From positions 1-5,247 of the forward strand of contig JAQBVK010000182.1 of the NCBI GenBank assembly GCA_027623585.1: a stretch of DNA of 5,247 nt. Reading direction: 5' to 3'. Positions 1-5,121 of the stretch are shown here, piece after piece. Made by a program: the position numbers and the translations under genes. The notes beneath the pieces are model-generated. The model searched no databases and was not told the origin of the DNA. It saw only the letters and a list, made by a program, of their open reading frames with translations. Within the stretch, counting starts at the first letter, position 1. Each line of letters starts with the position of its first letter. This DNA is from Planctomycetota bacterium (lineage in GTDB: Bacteria > Planctomycetota > UBA1135).

Positions 1-47
1 GCGCGACGATCGACGGAAGGGAGCCTGATCGGTCCAGCCCGCCATGA
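1..47 (+). other. possible 3' end of an upstream gene
   Basis: Only a few codons precede ptsN. Two forward frames could be the tail of an upstream gene. One ends at the TGA of 26-28 (last residues RDDRRKGA), leaving a 15-nt gap. The other ends at the TGA of 45-47, overlapping the ptsN start as ATGA (last residues DGREPDRSSPP). The fragment is too short to choose between them or name a product. In other bacteria ptsN often follows hpf or hprK, but nothing here proves either. Confidence 0.3.
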
Positions 48-505
48 CCTACGCCCACCTGCTCACGAAAGAATCGATCCTGCTCGACCTCCCAGGAACG
101 GACTCGGATTCGATTCTCGCCGCGCTCGTCGACGGGTTGACCGCGCAGAACCAGACGCTCGCCGCTCGCCGTGAGGAACTTCTCACTGCGATGCGCACGC
201 GTGAGGCTCAAGGCTCGACCGCCAGTCAAGGCGTCGCGATCCCGCACGTCAAGCTTCCCAAGCTGGACTCGGTGGCGGTGGTCATCGGAATCAATCGCGA
301 CGGCGTGGACTTTCGTGCGCTCGACGGCGGCCGCGTCTACGTGTTCTTCTCTTTGGTGCGCCCCGCCGAAACGGCGGATGAACACCTTGGGCTACTGCGC
401 TGGATCGCTGGCATCGCCCAGCACCGAGACTTCGTCTCCTTCGCGCGTCAAGCGAGCAGCGCTCAAGAAGTGCTCGAACTCTTGAGCGAACTGGCGGCGG
501 CCTGA
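44..505 (+). CDS. ptsN: PTS EIIA domain protein, PtsN/fructose-mannitol IIA type
   Basis: This is a single-domain cytoplasmic phosphotransferase protein of 153 residues. It accepts a phosphate from HPr on a histidine and, in the nitrogen-PTS family, controls target proteins instead of passing the phosphate to a sugar. The family signature is clear: GSTASQGVAIPHVK at about residues 57-70, with H68 as the expected phosphorylation site. It is followed by the usual alternation of strands and helices, including VYVFFSLVRPAETADEHLGLL at 98-118. The length matches stand-alone IIA proteins (about 150 residues), and no IIB or IIC domain is attached or encoded nearby. ATG 44 is the only possible start, because the same frame has a stop at 26-28 and no start codon between. 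The purine-rich GGAAGGGAG at 15-23 lies about 20 nt upstream, too far for a standard ribosome site. HPr, its presumed phosphodonor, follows 7 nt after the stop. The family is certain; a purely regulatory PtsN role is inferred from the missing permease. Confidence 0.93.
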   Translation: MTYAHLLTKESILLDLPGTDSDSILAALVDGLTAQNQTLAARREELLTAMRTREAQGSTASQGVAIPHVKLPKLDSVAVVIGINRDGVDFRALDGGRVYVFFSLVRPAETADEHLGLLRWIAGIAQHRDFVSFARQASSAQEVLELLSELAAA

Positions 506-512
506 AACGGTC

Positions 513-800
513 GTGAAGGACGCTCCTGCCGGATCGAGCGCGGCCGGAGCCGCGATCGTGGCGAACCCGCACGGCATCCACGCGCGTCCCAGCCATGCCT
601 TGGTGACCGCCGCCGCGAGCTTCAAGTCCCGCATCGAATTGGTGTGCGGCGGACGCACCGCTGATGCGCGCAGCATTCTCTCGGTGATGACCCTGGGCGC
701 CCCGGAAGGCGCGACCGTCGAGGTGCGCGCCGCGGGCCCGGACGCTGAGCAGGCGGTCGCGACGCTGCTCGAGATCTTGCGTTCGAAGGAGCCGAACTGA
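513..800 (+). CDS. ptsH: HPr phosphocarrier protein
   Basis: This is a small cytoplasmic phosphocarrier of 95 residues that receives phosphate from enzyme I on a histidine and hands it to IIA proteins. The active-site motif is NPHGIHARPSHAL at residues 18-30, with H23 as the phosphorylated residue (His15 in standard numbering) and R25 as its conserved partner. DARSILSVMTLGA at 51-63 contains S54. It lies 31 residues after the histidine, the same spacing as His15 to Ser46, so it is the expected target of HPr kinase/phosphorylase. The GTG at 513 gives an N-terminal extension of about eight residues (KDAPAGSSAA...). The next in-frame GTG, in AIVANP, would remove the first strand, so 513 is preferred. 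The gene is 7 nt after ptsN and its stop is 2 nt before rng, which points to one transcript. Enzyme I and HPr kinase are not in the window. Confidence 0.95.
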   Translation: MKDAPAGSSAAGAAIVANPHGIHARPSHALVTAAASFKSRIELVCGGRTADARSILSVMTLGAPEGATVEVRAAGPDAEQAVATLLEILRSKEPN

Positions 801-802
801 GC

Positions 803-2374
803 ATGACGGACAAGGGCGAGCTGCCGTCGAGCGCGGAATTGATTGCTGTCAACGCGCGTGACCCGGAAGAAGTGCGCGTGGCGCGAGCGCAATCCGGCCA
901 GCTGCTCGAGCTGCGCTGGACGCGGAGTGAGCGCGGCTCCTTGGTCGGATCGATTCTGCTCGGCGTCGTCACACGCGTCGAAGAAGGCCTCGACGCGGCG
1001 TTCGTGGATCTCGGCCTCGGGCGCGCGGGCTTCCTGCACCGCGACCAAGTGTTGCCCGCCTTGAGCGAGACCGCGCTGGATCCCGTCGCAGCAGCATTAC
1101 GCACCGCGCCGCGTCCCGGGGGGGGGGAGGCGGAGGCCGAAGCTGACGCCGAGTCCTCCGCGGCGGCCGAGCCCGCGATGCGCATCTCCGAACTCCTGCG
1201 TCCGGGGCGCCGCGTGCTGGTGCAAGTCCTGCGCGATCCGCTGCGCCAGAAGGGCGCCACGCTCACGACCTTCGTCTCGCTTGCCGGACATCGCTTGGTG
1301 TTCATGCCCAGCCTGGGACGCCCCGGCGTAAGTCGTCGACTCGCCGACGAAGAGGAACGGACTCGCTTGCGCACATTGCTGGCGGAAGTGGCGGGAGTGG
1401 ATCAGGGCCTGATCGCGCGCACCGCCGCCGAAGGCGCGGACGCGCATACGCTCGGCGAAGAGTGGCGGGCGCTCAAGACGCGATGGGATGCGCTCGCCCT
1501 GCGCGCATCTCACCAAAGCCAACCCGGACCGGTTTTGGAGGAGGAGTCGACCATCGTGCGCTCGGTGCGCGAACTCCTCGGCACGGGCATTCGCGAAATC
1601 GTCGTGGATGAACCGGGCGCGGAGCGAGAGCTGCGCGAGGCGCTCGCGCACGAGGCCGAAACGATCACCATTCGTGCCTACGCGAACAGCCGACCGCTGT
1701 TCGAAGCGCTGGATCTCGAGCGCGATTGGCAGTCCTTGTTCCGTCCGCGCGTGCCGCTGCCCGGCGGCGGTTCGCTGGTGATCCACGAGACCGAGGCGCT
1801 GACCGCGGTGGACATCAACAGCGGCCCGACGCAGGCGGATTCGCTCGAAGGCACCGCGCTCGAAGCCAACCTCGGGGCTTGCGAAGAAATCGCTCGACAG
1901 ACGCGACTCCGCGACTTGGGCGGCATCGTCGTGATCGACTTCATCGACATGCGGCTCGCGGAGAATCGCCGCCGCGTCGAGAACGCCCTGCGCGAGGCGT
2001 TGCGGCGCGATCGCGCGCGCTTGAAGACCGGCCAACTCGGCAGCTTCGGCTTGATGGCGTTTACGCGACGGCGCATCGGCGGCGGACTGCCACGCGCGCT
2101 CGAGACGCTCTGCCGGGGTTGCGGCGGCAGTGGCCACGTTGCCCACCACCATGCGGGCGCTCTGCGCGCCTTGCGCCGCATGCGCTCCGAGACGGCGGCC
2201 CAGTCGTTCCGTGTCCGCGCGCAGCCTGGGACCTGCCTGGTGTTGCGCGGCGCCTTAGGGGAGGCCTTGCGCAGCCTTGGCTGCCCGGTCGAGCTGGTCG
2301 ACGACCTCCAGGTGGCCGCCGGTGATCCGGTGGTGCAGGCGGAGCTTCTTGCCGGACCCGAAGGGACTCGCTAA
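803..2374 (+). CDS. rng: ribonuclease E/G family endoribonuclease
   Basis: This is a 523-residue endoribonuclease that cuts single-stranded RNA in rRNA maturation and mRNA decay, preferring 5'-monophosphate ends. It starts with an RNase E/G leader and an S1 RNA-binding domain (about 36-145; GVVTRVEEGLDAAFVDLGLGRAGFLH). A low-complexity Gly/Ala/Glu insert at about 104-126 interrupts the S1 domain. The 5'-sensor segment GLIARTAAEG includes R206 and T207, equivalent to R169/T170 of E. coli RNase E. The catalytic magnesium ligands are D337 (TAVDINSG) and D379 (VVIDFIDM), matching D303 and D346. C437 and C440 (LCRGCGGSG) match the zinc-link CxxC. About 80 residues follow the zinc link, so the protein has RNase G size (about 490 residues) and lacks the long degradosome scaffold tail of RNase E. 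The ATG at 803 lies 2 nt after ptsH, implying translational coupling. The insert is encoded partly by a run of ten G, the one fragile point in this reading frame. rng is preferred to rne on size alone. Confidence 0.93.
   Translation: MTDKGELPSSAELIAVNARDPEEVRVARAQSGQLLELRWTRSERGSLVGSILLGVVTRVEEGLDAAFVDLGLGRAGFLHRDQVLPALSETALDPVAAALRTAPRPGGGEAEAEADAESSAAAEPAMRISELLRPGRRVLVQVLRDPLRQKGATLTTFVSLAGHRLVFMPSLGRPGVSRRLADEEERTRLRTLLAEVAGVDQGLIARTAAEGADAHTLGEEWRALKTRWDALALRASHQSQPGPVLEEESTIVRSVRELLGTGIREIVVDEPGAERELREALAHEAETITIRAYANSRPLFEALDLERDWQSLFRPRVPLPGGGSLVIHETEALTAVDINSGPTQADSLEGTALEANLGACEEIARQTRLRDLGGIVVIDFIDMRLAENRRRVENALREALRRDRARLKTGQLGSFGLMAFTRRRIGGGLPRALETLCRGCGGSGHVAHHHAGALRALRRMRSETAAQSFRVRAQPGTCLVLRGALGEALRSLGCPVELVDDLQVAAGDPVVQAELLAGPEGTR
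1118..1127 (+). repeat. G10 homopolymer inside the rng coding region
   Basis: Ten consecutive G bases encode G106-G108 and the first base of E109 in the low-complexity insert of the RNase S1 domain. As written, the frame is intact on both sides, since family motifs lie upstream and downstream. Losing one G would shift into a frame ending at the TAA of 1329-1331. Gaining one G would reach the TGA of 1144-1146. Both changes would remove the catalytic domain. Confidence 0.95.
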
Positions 2375-2377
2375 ACT
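2349..2377 (+). promoter_or_regulatory. candidate sigma-70-type promoter for rplU
   Basis: TTGCCG (2349-2354) and TAAACT (2372-2377) each match the -35 and -10 consensus at four of six positions and are separated by exactly 17 nt. The -10 overlaps the rng stop codon (TAA 2372-2374). Transcription would begin near 2384, directly before the hairpin in the rplU leader. It is the only such pair I noticed in a gap that also marks a change of functional block. Matches this weak occur by chance, and the organism's sigma preferences are unknown. Confidence 0.35.
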
Positions 2378-2384
2378 GCTCGGC

Positions 2385-2398
2385 CCTTCTTCGGAAGG
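2385..2398 (+). promoter_or_regulatory. C(UUCG)G hairpin overlapping the rplU ribosome binding site
   Basis: CCTTC (2385-2389) and GAAGG (2394-2398) form a perfect 5-bp stem closed by TTCG. In RNA this is the exceptionally stable C(UUCG)G tetraloop. The 3' arm is the core of the only clear Shine-Dalgarno in the window (GGAAGGA, 2393-2399), which lies about 6 nt before the rplU ATG. Folding would therefore partly hide the ribosome site. No U-tract follows, so this is not a terminator. A role in autogenous or structure-dependent control of L21 synthesis is inference. Confidence 0.55.
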
Positions 2399-2405
2399 AA
2401 GACCC

Positions 2406-2720
2406 ATGTACGCCGTCGTCCGCGACCGTTCCCGCTGCCTGAACCTCACCGCTGGCCAAGAGGCTTGGGTGGACTTGCTCGATGTCGAACCCGGCGCCGA
2501 GATCACCTTTGACGAGGTGCAGATCCTGAAGCGCGAGGACGGCTCGATCGCCGTCGGGACTCCGGCCGTGGCCGGCGCCCGCGTCGTCGCGACGGTGATC
2601 CGCCACGAGAAGGACGAAAAGATCCGCGTTAGTTTCTATCGTCGCCGCAAGGCGAGCATGAAGCAGCGCGGCCACCGCCAGGCCTACACGCGGATTCGCG
2701 TGAAGGAAATCCTCGGCTAA
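2406..2720 (+). CDS. rplU: 50S ribosomal protein L21
   Basis: This is ribosomal protein L21 (bL21), which binds 23S rRNA in the large subunit. The 104-residue length matches the family (about 103), and the gene order before L27 and Obg is the classic arrangement. The start MYAVV and the basic C-terminal block FYRRRKASMKQRGHRQ (about 76-91), followed by YTRIRVKEI, are the diagnostic L21 parts. The N-terminal signature is unusual: where most L21 proteins read GGKQ followed by a basic or aromatic segment, this one has DRSRCLNL at residues 7-14. The ATG at 2406 is chosen because it begins the family N-terminus and has a purine-rich AAGGA about 6 nt upstream. The longer open frame from 2277 overlaps rng and has no L21 similarity before MYAVV. 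L27 starts 21 nt after the stop. Confidence 0.95.
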   Translation: MYAVVRDRSRCLNLTAGQEAWVDLLDVEPGAEITFDEVQILKREDGSIAVGTPAVAGARVVATVIRHEKDEKIRVSFYRRRKASMKQRGHRQAYTRIRVKEILG

Positions 2721-2741
2721 CCCGGCAAGCGAACAGAAGCC

Positions 2742-2990
2742 ATGGCACATAAGAAGGGCGGCGGCTCGTCGAAGAACGGTCGCGACTCCAACCCGCAGAT
2801 GCGCGGTATCAAGCGCTACGGCGGTCAACTCGTGCGCGCCGGTGAGATTTTGGTGCGGCAGTGCGGCACCAAATTCCATCCCGGCAAGAACGTCGGCCTC
2901 GGCTCGGACTACACCTTGTTCGCGCTGACCGACGGCCACGTCAAGTTTCAAACCCGTCGCCGCGTGGCGATCCTTCCGGTCGAAGGTTAA
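2742..2990 (+). CDS. rpmA: 50S ribosomal protein L27
   Basis: This is ribosomal protein L27 (bL27), whose N-terminal tail reaches toward the peptidyl-transferase centre. The 82 residues match the family length. The motifs are textbook: MAHKKGGGSSKNGRDS at the start, KRYGGQLVRAGEILVRQ at about 24-40, and GTKFHPGKNVGLGSDYTLFAL at about 42-62. The protein begins directly at AHKKGGG after Met, so it lacks the cleavable N-terminal extension that some Firmicutes L27 proteins carry. Only a weak purine stretch (AGAAG) precedes the ATG at 2742. It is 21 nt after rplU and 54 nt before obgE. Confidence 0.97.
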   Translation: MAHKKGGGSSKNGRDSNPQMRGIKRYGGQLVRAGEILVRQCGTKFHPGKNVGLGSDYTLFALTDGHVKFQTRRRVAILPVEG

Positions 2991-3035
2991 CGGTCGCTCG
3001 GCGCGCCTCGCGCGCCTGACCGTGCCGTCGCCGAG
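2991..3035 (+). promoter_or_regulatory. rpmA-obgE intergenic hairpin with an alternative fold
   Basis: CGGTC (2991-2995) pairs with GACCG (3018-3022), extendable by A2990-T3023. Inside it, GGCGCG (3000-3005) pairs with CGCGCC (3011-3016) around a 5-nt loop, with an asymmetric internal loop between the two stems. A competing 7-bp stem is possible between CTCGGCG (2997-3003) and CGCCGAG (3029-3035), which would break the first structure. No T-tract follows, so an intrinsic terminator is unlikely. An RNA-processing or attenuation role is possible but unproven, and G+C-rich sequence folds easily by chance. Confidence 0.4.
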
Positions 3036-3044
3036 AGCCCTGCC

Positions 3045-4136
3045 ATGGAGAGCAGCGAACCGGCATTCCGCGACGAAACCCAACTGGTGGTCGTTGCCGG
3101 TGATGGCGGAGATGGAGCGATTTCCTTTCTGCGCGAAAAATTCGTGCAACGCGGCGGTCCCGACGGCGGCGACGGCGGCAATGGCGGCAGTGTGATTCTG
3201 CACGCGGATCCTCACGAGAATTCGTTGTTTCGGATCGCGCGCATGGTGCGCGCCGTGGCCGAAGGAGGCAAGCAAGGCGGCGCCAAGAACTGTTACGGTC
3301 GCGCCGGCCAGGATTGCACCGTGCGAGTTCCCGTCGGCACGCAGGTCTTCGACGCCGAGCGCGGCAACCTGCTCGTGGACATGACCGAGCCGGAGAGCGA
3401 AGTGGTGATCGCGCGCGGCGGCGACGGCGGTCGCGGGAATGCGCGCTTCGCGAGCAGCACGGTGCAGGCTCCGCGGGTCGCGGAGGACGGCCGGCCCGGT
3501 GAAGTTCGGCGCCTGCGCCTGGAGCTGAAACTGATGGCCGACGTCGGCATCGTGGGCCTGCCGAACGCGGGCAAGTCCACGCTTCTGCGCCGGTTGACTT
3601 CGGCGCGCCCGCGCGTCGGCGCCTATCCCTTCACCACATTGCACCCCGCCCTCGGCGTGCTCGCGGCGGAAGGGGGTGAACGCACCTTGGTGCTGGCCGA
3701 CGTTCCTGGATTGATCGAAGGCGCCGCCGACGGGAAAGGATTGGGCCACCGATTCCTGAAACACGTGGAGCGCACCCGCCTGCTGCTCCATTTGGTGGAC
3801 TGCAGCATCGACGCGGAGGATCCGGCGGAGGCCTGGGCGATCGTGCGCCAAGAACTGTTCTCCTTCGCGCCCGAGTTGGCCGTCCGGCCTAGCCTGATCG
3901 CCGCCACCAAGATCGAGGATGAGGAAGCCGAGGAGCGCGCTGACGCCCTCGAGCGGGAGCTGCGCGCGCGGGGTTGCAAGTCCGTGGTGCTGCGCATCAG
4001 TTCCGCGACCGGGCGCGGCGTTCCGGAACTGATCCGGAACCTCTTCCAGTCCGCAACGGAAGCGGACGAAACGGCTCGCTCATTGCGTCCTAAGACTGGA
4101 CGGCCCGCGCCGGATTCCGCGGCCGAGCCGTCCTAA
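3045..4136 (+). CDS. obgE: Obg family GTPase (ribosome assembly)
   Basis: This is a 363-residue cytoplasmic GTPase that acts in 50S subunit assembly and stress or cell-cycle control. The glycine-rich Obg domain spans about residues 12-162 (VAGDGGDGAISFLREKF; GGPDGGDGGNGGSV; ARGGDGGRGNARF). The G domain follows: G1 GLPNAGKS 171-178, G2 with YPFTTLHP at 194-201, G3 DVPGLIEGA 219-227, and G5 SSATGRGV 319-326. The G4 position is odd. The expected NKxD reads as TKIED (288-292), so the guanine-reading Asn is Thr and the Asp is replaced by Glu or displaced by one. There is no C-terminal OCT domain; the tail after about 335 is short and charged. The ATG at 3045 has only a weak purine stretch upstream, but it places the Obg domain at the usual distance. 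The gene follows rpmA in the conserved L21-L27-Obg order and ends 1 nt before the next gene. Confidence 0.96.
   Translation: MESSEPAFRDETQLVVVAGDGGDGAISFLREKFVQRGGPDGGDGGNGGSVILHADPHENSLFRIARMVRAVAEGGKQGGAKNCYGRAGQDCTVRVPVGTQVFDAERGNLLVDMTEPESEVVIARGGDGGRGNARFASSTVQAPRVAEDGRPGEVRRLRLELKLMADVGIVGLPNAGKSTLLRRLTSARPRVGAYPFTTLHPALGVLAAEGGERTLVLADVPGLIEGAADGKGLGHRFLKHVERTRLLLHLVDCSIDAEDPAEAWAIVRQELFSFAPELAVRPSLIAATKIEDEEAEERADALERELRARGCKSVVLRISSATGRGVPELIRNLFQSATEADETARSLRPKTGRPAPDSAAEPS
4098..4133 (+). promoter_or_regulatory. hairpin at the obgE 3' end, adjoining the next start codon
   Basis: GGACGGC (4098-4104) pairs perfectly with GCCGTCC (4127-4133). CCGCG (4105-4109) continues the stem with CGCGG (4118-4122), leaving a 4-nt bulge on the 3' side and an 8-nt loop. 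The structure ends exactly at the obgE stop codon and 4 nt before the ATG of the downstream gene. It has no T-tract, so it is probably not a terminator. It could make translation of the next gene depend on ribosomes arriving from obgE. This is inference from position only. Confidence 0.4.
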
Positions 4137-4137
4137 G

Positions 4138-5121
4138 ATGCCCATGGTGAACGAGAAGCTGCTCCGCCTCCTCCTGGCGCTCGTGGGTCTTGCGGCTCTG
4201 GGAGCCCTCGGTTGGCGCATCTACGACTACGCCACCCAGCGCCCCGGCTACTTCCCGGTCGCGGACCTGCGCCGCTTGCAGGAGTCCGCCGGCGTCGGTC
4301 CGCGCGCCGATCCCGGGCATTTGCTGCCCTTCCCCGAGTACGCGGTGATCGAGAAGTTGAACATCACCGGCAAGGAGAAGCCGAAGGCCGAGGCCGCCAA
4401 GCCGCCGCCGCCGCCGAGCCCGCGGCTCTCCGAGAAAGACCTGCAGTTGCAGTACGTCCAGTACGTCGCTGCGGACAGCCCGAACAACGCCGCGTATCTG
4501 CAGCCCAGCGACGCGCGCCCGGACGAACAGAGCAGCGACATCCCCGGCGATCTCTACCGTGTGGGCGCGAAGATCAGCCTTCCTTCCAAGCAAGGGCTGG
4601 ACGTGCGTCTACTCGAGGTTCGGGAAGAATCGGTCACGATCGGATTCGGTGAAGGTCCGGATGCGGGCAGGGTTGAGCTCACGATGGCCGCTCATGATTT
4701 GCCGAAGGACGTTACCGATCCGCTGTTCGGCGGCAATCCGGGGACTTCGAGCACGGTCATCCAATCCGCGCCGAAGGAAACGCGCCTGAACGAGGCCGGC
4801 GAGTTCGAGATCGGCAGCAGCGATGCTGAGTACTTCAAGAGTCTGTCGCAGGAACAACTCCTCGCGGCGATTCCGGTTCGCTCCGAACGCGATCGCTTCT
4901 CGAACGAAGTGCGAGGACTGCGCATCCAAAGCGTGCCAGATAACTCGCCCTTCGCGCGGCTCGGCCTGCGCGCCGACGACGTCGTGCTCGCGGTCAACGG
5001 CGTCGCGGCGGTTAGCCGGGACGATTTGCTCCAGACCTTGCGGAGCACGAACGCCAAGTCGATCGAAGTGAAGATCGAGCGGCTCGGTGCGGCCCGCACG
5101 CTCTACTACCGCCTGCCTTGA
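4138..5121 (+). CDS. membrane-anchored PDZ-domain protein, GspC-like
   Basis: This 327-residue protein has the layout of GspC, the inner-membrane component of type II secretion systems. It has a short cytoplasmic start, one transmembrane helix at about residues 8-26 (LLRLLLALVGLAALGALGW), and a proline-rich periplasmic linker (PPPPP at 89-93). A segment at about 138-183, DLYRVGAKISLP... then GRVELTM, recalls the GspC homology region. A C-terminal PDZ domain spans about 255-327 (LRIQSVPDNSPFARLGLRAD, then DVVLAVNGVAA). The helix could also be read as an uncleaved signal anchor. No catalytic motif is visible, so a DegP-type protease is ruled out. ATG 4138 is 1 nt after obgE; a second in-frame ATG at 4144 would remove only two residues. 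Neither has a clear Shine-Dalgarno, so coupling to obgE is likely. No other type II secretion gene lies in the window. Membrane PDZ protein is well supported; true GspC function is a moderate inference. Confidence 0.65.
   Translation: MPMVNEKLLRLLLALVGLAALGALGWRIYDYATQRPGYFPVADLRRLQESAGVGPRADPGHLLPFPEYAVIEKLNITGKEKPKAEAAKPPPPPSPRLSEKDLQLQYVQYVAADSPNNAAYLQPSDARPDEQSSDIPGDLYRVGAKISLPSKQGLDVRLLEVREESVTIGFGEGPDAGRVELTMAAHDLPKDVTDPLFGGNPGTSSTVIQSAPKETRLNEAGEFEIGSSDAEYFKSLSQEQLLAAIPVRSERDRFSNEVRGLRIQSVPDNSPFARLGLRADDVVLAVNGVAAVSRDDLLQTLRSTNAKSIEVKIERLGAARTLYYRLP
4402..4416 (+). repeat. (CCG)5 trinucleotide repeat encoding five prolines
   Basis: Five perfect CCG units encode P89-P93 in the linker of the PDZ protein. 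Length changes of whole units would keep the frame and only lengthen or shorten the linker. Runs of proline are known to slow ribosomes and to need elongation factor P, so this could make expression of the protein EF-P dependent. Confidence 0.85.

Noticed and set aside
15..23. GGAAGGGAG as the ribosome binding site of ptsN
   Set aside because: It ends about 20 nt before the ATG, outside the usual spacing, and no alternative start lies nearer in frame.
1097..2152. Reverse-strand open frame of 351 codons within rng
   Set aside because: It is antisense to a clearly conserved RNase E/G sequence and has no family motif; it is a codon-bias shadow.
2385..2398. Intrinsic terminator between rng and rplU
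   Set aside because: The stem is only 5 bp and is followed by GGAAGGAAG-type purines with no T-tract; a translational role fits better.
2277..2405. Upstream extension of the L21 frame giving a 147-residue protein
   Set aside because: The extra 43 residues overlap rng and have no L21 similarity. The ATG at 2406 has a ribosome site and gives the normal family length.
2061..3851. Reverse-strand open frame of 596 codons across the end of rng, rplU, rpmA and most of obgE
   Set aside because: It runs opposite to four firmly identified genes and shows no recognisable domain. Long antisense frames are expected in G+C-rich DNA where stop codons are rare.
4138..5121. DegP/HtrA-type protease because of the PDZ domain
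   Set aside because: There is no trypsin-like domain or GNSGG-type catalytic serine motif. The region before the PDZ is a linker and a small beta-rich segment.
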